Shown here: one piece after another, positions 5,963 through 9,817 of the stretch
How positions within the stretch are numbered: the first letter of the stretch is position 1
Layout: each line of letters begins with the position of its first letter
NCBI GenBank assembly: GCA_002433675.1
Contig: DJIP01000260.1
Span: forward strand, 1-9,817
Reading direction: 5' to 3'
Origin: Halomonas halophila
GTDB taxonomy: Bacteria > Pseudomonadota > Gammaproteobacteria > Pseudomonadales > Halomonadaceae
Length of the DNA: 9,817 nucleotides
Program-made: the position numbers and the translations under genes
Notes under the pieces: generated by a model
Database searches by the model: none
What the model was told of the DNA's origin: nothing
The model's input: only the letters and a program-made list of their open reading frames with translations

Positions 5963-7882
5963 TCACCCGCTGGTGGTAGCCGCCTGAGCACCGTCGAGGG
6001 CGCGGCTGACCGCGGCGATGTGGCCGGCCAGGGCATCGGCGTCGAGTTCGCCCTGGATGCGGGCCTGACGCAGCTCCTGGTCACCGTCGAAGAACAGAAG
6101 ACTCGGTGGGCCGAACAGACCCAGGTGGTCGAGCACCTCACGGCTCACGGCGTTGGTGTCGGTCACGTCGACGTCGATCCAGCGGAAACCGGCGAGGGCC
6201 TCGCGTACCCGGGGGGCGGGAAACACCTCGCGCTCCATCACCTTGCAGGAGATGCACCATTCGGCGGTGACGTTGACGAAGGCGGGGGTGCTGGACTCGG
6301 CCAGGGCCGCCTGAAGCTGGCCCAGGCTCTCGACGATGCGGTCGGGATGGGCCGCCTCGATGGACGTATTCGTCGCGCTCATGGGGCCGCCAGCCAGGGG
6401 GCGAAGGGGGTCGCCGCCGCCACGAGCGGCGCCGATGACCAGCGCGATGCCCCACACCAGCAGCACGATGCCGGCGCCCTGGCGGACCCGCGGCCAGCCC
6501 GGGGTACTCGCCAGATCGAGCGCACCAAGGGCCAGCGCCGTGCCGATGGCCAGGCCCGCCCACAACAGCAGGGTGAGCGGGGCCGGGATCAGGCGTTCGA
6601 TCAGCCACACCGCCACGCCCAGCAGCAGCACACCGAAGGCGATCTTGACCCCGTTCATCCAGGCGCCCGAGCGCGGCAGCAGGGTGGTGCCGAAGCCGCC
6701 CACCAGCAACAGCGGGACGCCCATGCCCAGCGCCAGCGCCAGCAGCGCCGCGCCACCGATGACGGCGTCACCGGTAGAGGAGATAAATACCAGGGCGCCG
6801 GCCAGCGGTGCCGACACGCAGGGCGAGACCACCAGCACCGACAGCGCACCGGCGAGCGCCAGCCCCAGTGGGCCGCTGCGCTGGGCGCGAGCCTGCCAGG
6901 CGTCGATGCGCGAGCCCAGTCCCGAGGACAGGCGTAGATTGAAGACCCCGAACATGGCCAGTGCGAACAGGGTGAAGAGGGCGGCGAACACGATCAGTAC
7001 CGGGGCCGACTGCAGGCGTGCCTGAAGGTTCAGCCCGGCGCCGAACAGCCCCATCAGCACCCCGACCAGGGCATAGGTGGCGGCCATGCCGGCGACGTAG
7101 CTTGCCGAGAGCGCAAAGGCGCGGGGGCGGCTGGGGTTCTGGCCGACGATGATCGACGACAGGATGGGAATCATCGGCAGCACGCAGGGTGTGAAGGTTA
7201 GCCCGAGGCCGGCCACAAAGAACAGCCCGAGCATCAGCGGCAGGCTGGCGTCCTGCATCAGGGCGCGGAAGCGGCCGTCTTCGCTGAGCGGAGCTTCACC
7301 GACAGAGGCGGCAGGCAGGCTGCCCGCTTCCTGGCTCGTGGGCGACTGCCCGGTGAGGGCCGCACCAGCGCCCTGGGGTGTGCTCTCGTTGGCCGCCTGG
7401 CCGCCCTTCAGGGCGTCGGCAAAGGCGGCGGGGGGCTCACTCTGGGCGGCGGCCAGCTCGAGCCGTTCCGGGGGGTAGCACAGACCGGCGTCGGCGCAGC
7501 CCTGGAACGTCAGGGCGATGTCCAGTGGCCCCTGACGGGTTTCGGTCAGCGGGGCACTGAACACCACCTGGTCATAGAAGACGTTGACGTCGCCGAGAAA
7601 TTCGTCGGTCTTGGCCTCCCCGGGAGGCAGCGACAGCTCACCCAGGGCGTCCGGCGCGCCTGTCAGTTCCAGCGAAAAACGGTGACGATAGAGATAGTAG
7701 CCGTCGGCATTTTGCATGCCGATATAGAGCCGATCGCCGTCGTGCCAGGCGCTGGCGGTAAAGGCCTCGTTCACCGGCAGAAACTCGGCGCTGCTCGACG
7801 ACGAGGAAAAGAACTGGGCCTGAGCCACCCAGGGGGACAGCAGCAGACAGACGAACAGCAAGAGGCGTGTGGCGAAGAACAC
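5963..7882 (-). CDS. dsbD: Thiol:disulfide interchange protein DsbD
   Basis: Inner-membrane protein that passes electrons from cytoplasmic thioredoxin to periplasmic DsbC, DsbG and cytochrome c maturation proteins. The product has 639 residues (E. coli about 565). Residues 1-22 form a signal peptide (cleavage likely after AQA). The periplasmic alpha domain has the cysteine pair C129/C135 in QGCADAGLCYPPE. After a long Ala/Pro/Ser/Gly-rich linker (about 145-205) come about eight membrane segments (212-486) with C233 in TPCVLPMIP and C355 in SPCVSAPL. The C-terminal thioredoxin-like gamma domain has C543 and C546 in AEWCISCK. All six functional cysteines are present. The start is GTG, supported by AAGGA 6 nt upstream. 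The cap-loop motif reads DEFLG where E. coli has DEFYG. It is divergent from the DUF2333 gene and upstream of accB. Confidence 0.97.
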   Translation of the reverse strand: MFFATRLLLFVCLLLSPWVAQAQFFSSSSSSAEFLPVNEAFTASAWHDGDRLYIGMQNADGYYLYRHRFSLELTGAPDALGELSLPPGEAKTDEFLGDVNVFYDQVVFSAPLTETRQGPLDIALTFQGCADAGLCYPPERLELAAAQSEPPAAFADALKGGQAANESTPQGAGAALTGQSPTSQEAGSLPAASVGEAPLSEDGRFRALMQDASLPLMLGLFFVAGLGLTFTPCVLPMIPILSSIIVGQNPSRPRAFALSASYVAGMAATYALVGVLMGLFGAGLNLQARLQSAPVLIVFAALFTLFALAMFGVFNLRLSSGLGSRIDAWQARAQRSGPLGLALAGALSVLVVSPCVSAPLAGALVFISSTGDAVIGGAALLALALGMGVPLLLVGGFGTTLLPRSGAWMNGVKIAFGVLLLGVAVWLIERLIPAPLTLLLWAGLAIGTALALGALDLASTPGWPRVRQGAGIVLLVWGIALVIGAARGGGDPLRPLAGGPMSATNTSIEAAHPDRIVESLGQLQAALAESSTPAFVNVTAEWCISCKVMEREVFPAPRVREALAGFRWIDVDVTDTNAVSREVLDHLGLFGPPSLLFFDGDQELRQARIQGELDADALAGHIAAVSRALDGAQAATTSG

Positions 7883-7888
7883 GTCGAA

Positions 7889-7893
7889 TCCTT
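7889..7893 (-). promoter_or_regulatory. Ribosome binding site that fixes the dsbD GTG start
   Basis: AAGGA on the minus strand ends 6 nt before GTG 7882. The reading frame then gives a proper signal peptide (hydrophobic LLLFVCLLL, then AQA). No upstream ATG gives a better start. Confidence 0.7.
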
Positions 7894-7953
7894 GTTGACG
7901 ATGGGTATGGAATACGGGTGCAAGGCGTGGCGGGATTCGCCTGCCGTGACAGA

Positions 7954-7980
7954 CCCCGCTGTGTGACCGTGGAAGCGGGG
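7954..7980. repeat. 7-bp inverted repeat in the dsbD/DUF2333 divergent region
   Basis: CCCCGCT (7954-7960) and AGCGGGG (7974-7980) are perfect reverse complements with a 13-nt spacer. It lies about 72 nt upstream of the dsbD start and just upstream of the candidate -10 of the plus-strand gene. It could be a leader hairpin or a binding site; no known operator was recognised. Confidence 0.4.
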
Positions 7981-8003
7981 CGGGGTTCCCGCGGACCCTG
8001 CGC

Positions 8004-8009
8004 TATGAT
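8004..8009 (+). promoter_or_regulatory. Candidate -10 box for the DUF2333 gene
   Basis: TATGAT matches TATAAT at five of six positions, about 93 nt upstream of ATG 8102. No good -35 hexamer stands 16-18 nt upstream; the sequence there is G-rich. It could depend on an activator or be chance. Confidence 0.3.
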
Positions 8010-8023
8010 CAGATGCAAAGCGT

Positions 8024-8032
8024 ATTCTACCA
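8024..8032 (-). promoter_or_regulatory. Candidate extended -10 promoter for dsbD
   Basis: The minus strand reads TGGTAGAAT, an extended -10 element (TGn plus a 5-of-6 TATAAT match), about 140 nt upstream of the dsbD GTG. No -35 match is visible, which extended -10 promoters can tolerate. It lies only 15 nt from the candidate -10 of the opposite gene, so the two promoters would overlap. Confidence 0.35.
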
Positions 8033-8041
8033 CTGGCGCCG

Positions 8042-8062
8042 GCGCTTTCCCTCATTGGAGGC
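8042..8062 (+). repeat. Near-direct repeat, copy 1, upstream of the DUF2333 gene
   Basis: GCGCTTTC, then CC, then TCATTGGAGGC. The same 8-mer and 11-mer recur in the same order at 9496-9515, where G replaces CC. The copies bracket the DUF2333 gene. It includes a GGAGG-like motif but is too far (about 20 nt) from ATG 8081 to act as its ribosome binding site. Confidence 0.55.
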
Positions 8063-8089
8063 AGGGCTGGCCGGCCTTTGATGAGCGAC

Positions 8090-8095
8090 AAGGAG
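8090..8095 (+). promoter_or_regulatory. Ribosome binding site that fixes the DUF2333 start
   Basis: AAGGAG lies 6 nt before ATG 8102. In-frame TTG 8078 and ATG 8081 lie upstream but lack a well-spaced Shine-Dalgarno sequence, so 8102 is preferred. Confidence 0.8.
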
Positions 8096-8101
8096 AGCGA
8101 A

Positions 8102-9319
8102 ATGAGCAGTCGTCGACAGCGCGCCGAAAAGCGTCGTCAGGAGCTCGAGAACCCGCAGTACGGATGGATCTGGAAACCGCTCGCGGTGCTGCTGGTGCTG
8201 GCCGTGATGGTGGCGGTGGGGCTGGGGGTCTGGTGGAGCCTGGCACCCTCGCGCTTCGACGTGGAGACTGCCACCCAGGAGCAGCGTATCTCTGCGGCGC
8301 CGGCGGCCAGGGGCACCGTCACGGTCGCGACCTTGGCCACCCTGATCGATACCTTGCAGGACAAGCCCGGCGGGTACCTGCGCAATGATCTGATGCCACC
8401 GGGACTGCTGCTCGACAATATGCCGTCGTGGGAAACCGGTGTGCTGGTTCAGGCGCGGCTGATGGCCGCCAGCCTGGGAGACTTCGACCCCGGCGCCGGT
8501 GAGTCGGTCAACACCCTGATCGCTGCCCTCGAACAGGACGCCGACGATTGGCTGGCTCCCTCCATGGAGGACCACCTGGCACAGGCGGGCGCGGCGGCCC
8601 GTGCCTACCTGGTGCGTTTCGATGATGGGGGCGGCGCGTCCTTCGTCGATCAGGGGCAGGGTCTGGCGCTCTATCTGGACGCGGTGCGTCAGCAGTTGGC
8701 CTCGTTGCGGGAGCGACTGTCATCCACGGTCAGCGACAGCGAGCGCTTGAAGGAGCTGGGTATCGAAGTGGCAGAGGGCAGTCATGTGCCCTGGTACCGC
8801 GTCGACAACGTGTTCCATGAGACCCGCGGTCAGACCTGGGCACTGGGGCACCTGCTCGAGGCGCTCGAGCGTGACCAGGCGGATCTGATCGCAAGCGCAG
8901 GGCTCGGCAATAGCTACACCCGTGCACTGGCAGAGATCGAGCGTATGCAGCGTCAGTTCTGGAGCCCGGTGGTGCTGCGCGGCAGTGGGCTCGGCATCTT
9001 CGCCAACTATCCGCTGACCATGGCCCACCATCTGAGCCGGCTTGACGGCGCCCTGGCGTCCCTGATCGATGGCCTGGGTGGCGCCGAAGCTGCCCCGGAA
9101 GCCGCGACGCCACCGGTGACCGAGGTGACCCGTAGCGAAGATGATGCGTCAGCTGGGGGTGAGAAGAGCGACGAGCAGGGTGGCCAGCAGAGCGACGAGC
9201 AGGGTGGCCAGCAGAGCGATGAGCACAGTGACGAGCAGGGCGATGAGCAGGGAGCCGAAGCCAGTAACGGCGAGCAAGACACCAACCAGCAGCAGCCTGC
9301 CGAGCAAAGCGCCGAGTAG
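8102..9319 (+). CDS. DUF2333 family membrane-anchored protein with acidic repeat tail
   Basis: Function unknown; I recognise the fold family (DUF2333, found in Pseudomonas and relatives) from conserved stretches, not from a database search. The product has 405 residues. A basic N-terminus (MSSRRQRAEKRRQ) precedes one membrane helix at about 25-46, so the rest is probably periplasmic. Conserved motifs are DKPGGYLRNDLMPPGLLLDN (87-106), SWETGVLVQ, RGQTWALGHLL (242-252) and FWSPVVLRGSGLGIFANYPL (286-305). The tail from about residue 327 is low-complexity, Glu/Asp/Gln/Gly/Ser-rich, with two exact 8-residue repeats SDEQGGQQ at 356-371 and decayed copies after. It stands divergent from dsbD and has its own terminator. 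No catalytic residues can be assigned; a structural or envelope role is possible but not shown. Confidence 0.85.
   Translation: MSSRRQRAEKRRQELENPQYGWIWKPLAVLLVLAVMVAVGLGVWWSLAPSRFDVETATQEQRISAAPAARGTVTVATLATLIDTLQDKPGGYLRNDLMPPGLLLDNMPSWETGVLVQARLMAASLGDFDPGAGESVNTLIAALEQDADDWLAPSMEDHLAQAGAAARAYLVRFDDGGGASFVDQGQGLALYLDAVRQQLASLRERLSSTVSDSERLKELGIEVAEGSHVPWYRVDNVFHETRGQTWALGHLLEALERDQADLIASAGLGNSYTRALAEIERMQRQFWSPVVLRGSGLGIFANYPLTMAHHLSRLDGALASLIDGLGGAEAAPEAATPPVTEVTRSEDDASAGGEKSDEQGGQQSDEQGGQQSDEHSDEQGDEQGAEASNGEQDTNQQQPAEQSAE
9167..9253 (+). repeat. Tandem 24-bp repeat inside the DUF2333 tail
   Basis: Two identical 24-nt units (9167-9190 and 9191-9214) encode SDEQGGQQ twice; degenerate shorter units (SDEH, SDEQG, DEQG) continue to 9253. 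All units keep the frame. Exact identity at the DNA level points to recent slippage or unequal recombination, so copy number may differ between strains. Confidence 0.85.
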
Positions 9320-9336
9320 CAAGAGCCGAGTCAAGA

Positions 9337-9402
9337 GCCCCGAGCCGTGAACGGGGCCCAATGACGGGGTGAGAGAGACCGGTTGTTGATTTTCTCCCCG
9401 TC
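9337..9402 (+). other. Hairpins in the DUF2333 3' untranslated region
   Basis: GCCCCG (9337-9342) pairs with CGGGGC (9352-9357), and GACGGGG (9363-9369) pairs with CCCCGTC (9396-9402). Neither is followed by a T-tract. They lie between the stop codon and the real terminator at 9428 and may fold the transcript's 3' end. Confidence 0.4.
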
Positions 9403-9427
9403 CTTGCCTGAAATTTCGCAAGCTACC

Positions 9428-9455
9428 ATGCCCTCGTTGTCGGGGGCATTTTTTT
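9428..9455 (+). terminator. Rho-independent terminator of the DUF2333 gene
   Basis: ATGCCCTC (9428-9435) pairs with GGGGGCAT (9442-9449), an 8-bp stem with one T-G wobble and a 6-nt loop. It is followed by an uninterrupted T run (9449-9455). It lies 108 nt past the stop codon. There is no T run in the other direction, so it acts on the plus strand only. Confidence 0.85.
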
Positions 9456-9495
9456 CTCAGTTTGCTTCGTTCGTCCAGATACTTTTTGCCGCTTC

Positions 9496-9515
9496 GCGCT
9501 TTCGTCATTGGAGGC
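9496..9515 (+). repeat. Near-direct repeat, copy 2, downstream of the DUF2333 gene
   Basis: GCGCTTTC-G-TCATTGGAGGC matches copy 1 at 8042-8062 except for one small gap and substitution. It overlaps the left arm of the inverted repeat at 9504-9554. Confidence 0.55.
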
Positions 9516-9554
9516 CTGGCGTCCCCCTGGCTGACGCGCCATGTCGCCAATGAC
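9504..9554. repeat. 51-bp element with 8-bp terminal inverted repeats
   Basis: GTCATTGG (9504-9511) and CCAATGAC (9547-9554) are perfect reverse complements. Inside, GCGTC (9519-9523) and GACGC (9533-9537) form a further stem. It may be a structured RNA, a protein-binding site or a remnant of a small mobile element. There is no T-tract after it in either direction. Confidence 0.45.
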
Positions 9555-9566
9555 TAGATGAATCAT

Positions 9567-9611
9567 CCCGGCGTATGAACCGTGGCTGCTGCAGCGATTA
9601 CCCCGGCGTAT
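9567..9611 (+). repeat. 10-bp direct repeat pair in the right-hand gap
   Basis: CCCGGCGTAT occurs at 9567-9576 and 9602-9611, 35 bp apart start to start. The role is unknown; the length is short enough for chance but the spacing is close. Confidence 0.35.
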
Positions 9612-9817
9612 CAGGAATCAGTGATCTGCCGCACTGCAATGGTGCGTCTGCGAAGGACCATTGGTCGCGCTTTTCGCCGGCATTCTCGATCCCGGTGCCT
9701 TAGTTCTCTTTCTGCACATCTCCAACCCCATGATTCCACGAAAGAAACACTCCCTCCACGGTAACTGTCCGCTGGCGCTTACGATTTGCCCTGAAGGAAC
9801 ACGCAATTACAAGCGGA

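Larger units (their letters stand above)
9456..9817. other. Gene-free, less GC-rich stretch to the right edge
   Basis: No open frame here looks like a real gene: the short frames lack ribosome binding sites and recognisable motifs. One plus-strand frame is open from 9625 to the edge, with an ATG at 9730 (MIPRKKHSLHGNC), but it has no Shine-Dalgarno sequence and is unrecognised; it could be the start of a gene beyond the window or chance. The base composition is visibly lower in G+C than the genes to its left. It contains the repeats listed separately. No tRNA, rRNA or CRISPR was seen. Confidence 0.6.

Noticed and set aside
5769..5966. Minus-strand open frame of 65 codons in the dsbD-accB gap, checked as an aroQ remnant
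   Set aside because: The translation has no dehydroquinase motif, overlaps both neighbours and lacks a ribosome binding site.
5918..6937. Plus-strand open frame (339 codons) opposite dsbD, rich in Gln, Arg and Gly
   Set aside because: Low-complexity shadow of the dsbD membrane region; no ribosome binding site or domain.
9167..9253. Possible CRISPR array because of the evenly spaced repeats
   Set aside because: Units are adjacent, in frame and 24 nt long, with no unique spacers; this is a coding tandem repeat.
9149..9550. Minus-strand frame (133 codons) with repeated Leu/Ala segments resembling a membrane protein
   Set aside because: It is the complement of the tandem repeat in the DUF2333 tail; the hydrophobic look comes from reading CAG/GAG-type repeats backwards.
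9625..9817. Open plus-strand frame to the right edge, with ATG at 9730
   Set aside because: No ribosome binding site and no recognisable motif in the 29 codons after the ATG; kept only as a note because it might continue outside the window.

Overview
The window is a GC-rich (roughly two-thirds G+C by eye) gammaproteobacterial chromosome segment made mostly of conserved housekeeping genes. The order dsbD - accB - accC - prmA - dusB - fis - purH, all on the minus strand, is the arrangement known from pseudomonads and related orders. The acidic, glutamine/glutamate-rich tail on one membrane protein and the Fis and DusB sequences suggest a moderate halophile such as Halomonas or a relative. That placement is an inference from gene content; no 16S or other marker is present.

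Layout from right to left along the minus strand: dsbD (7882 to 5963, GTG start), a 180-nt leader, accB (5782 to 5312), accC (5265 to 3925), a strong hairpin, prmA (3838 to 2921), a 119-nt gap with a good candidate sigma70 promoter, dusB (2801 to 1707) overlapping fis (1710 to 1378) by four bases, a rho-independent terminator, then purH (from 1299, running off the left edge with about 433 of the usual ~525 residues present). On the plus strand, divergent from dsbD, lies a DUF2333-family membrane-anchored protein (8102 to 9319) with a repetitive acidic tail, followed by a clear terminator at 9428-9455. The last ~360 bases hold no gene I can support and are less GC-rich, with several short repeats.

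Functionally, AccB and AccC form the biotin carrier and biotin carboxylase half of acetyl-CoA carboxylase (fatty acid synthesis). PrmA methylates ribosomal protein L11, DusB makes dihydrouridine in tRNA and Fis is a growth-phase nucleoid protein, so these three tie translation to growth control. PurH makes the last two steps to IMP. DsbD carries electrons across the inner membrane to periplasmic thiol-disulfide proteins.

I see no new defence, mobile or biosynthetic system here. The points worth a second look are regulatory or evolutionary: the dusB-fis promoter with its GC-rich start region, two intercistronic hairpins around accC, the absence of aroQ between dsbD and accB, a 20-nt near-repeat that brackets the DUF2333 gene, and the low-complexity tail of that protein.
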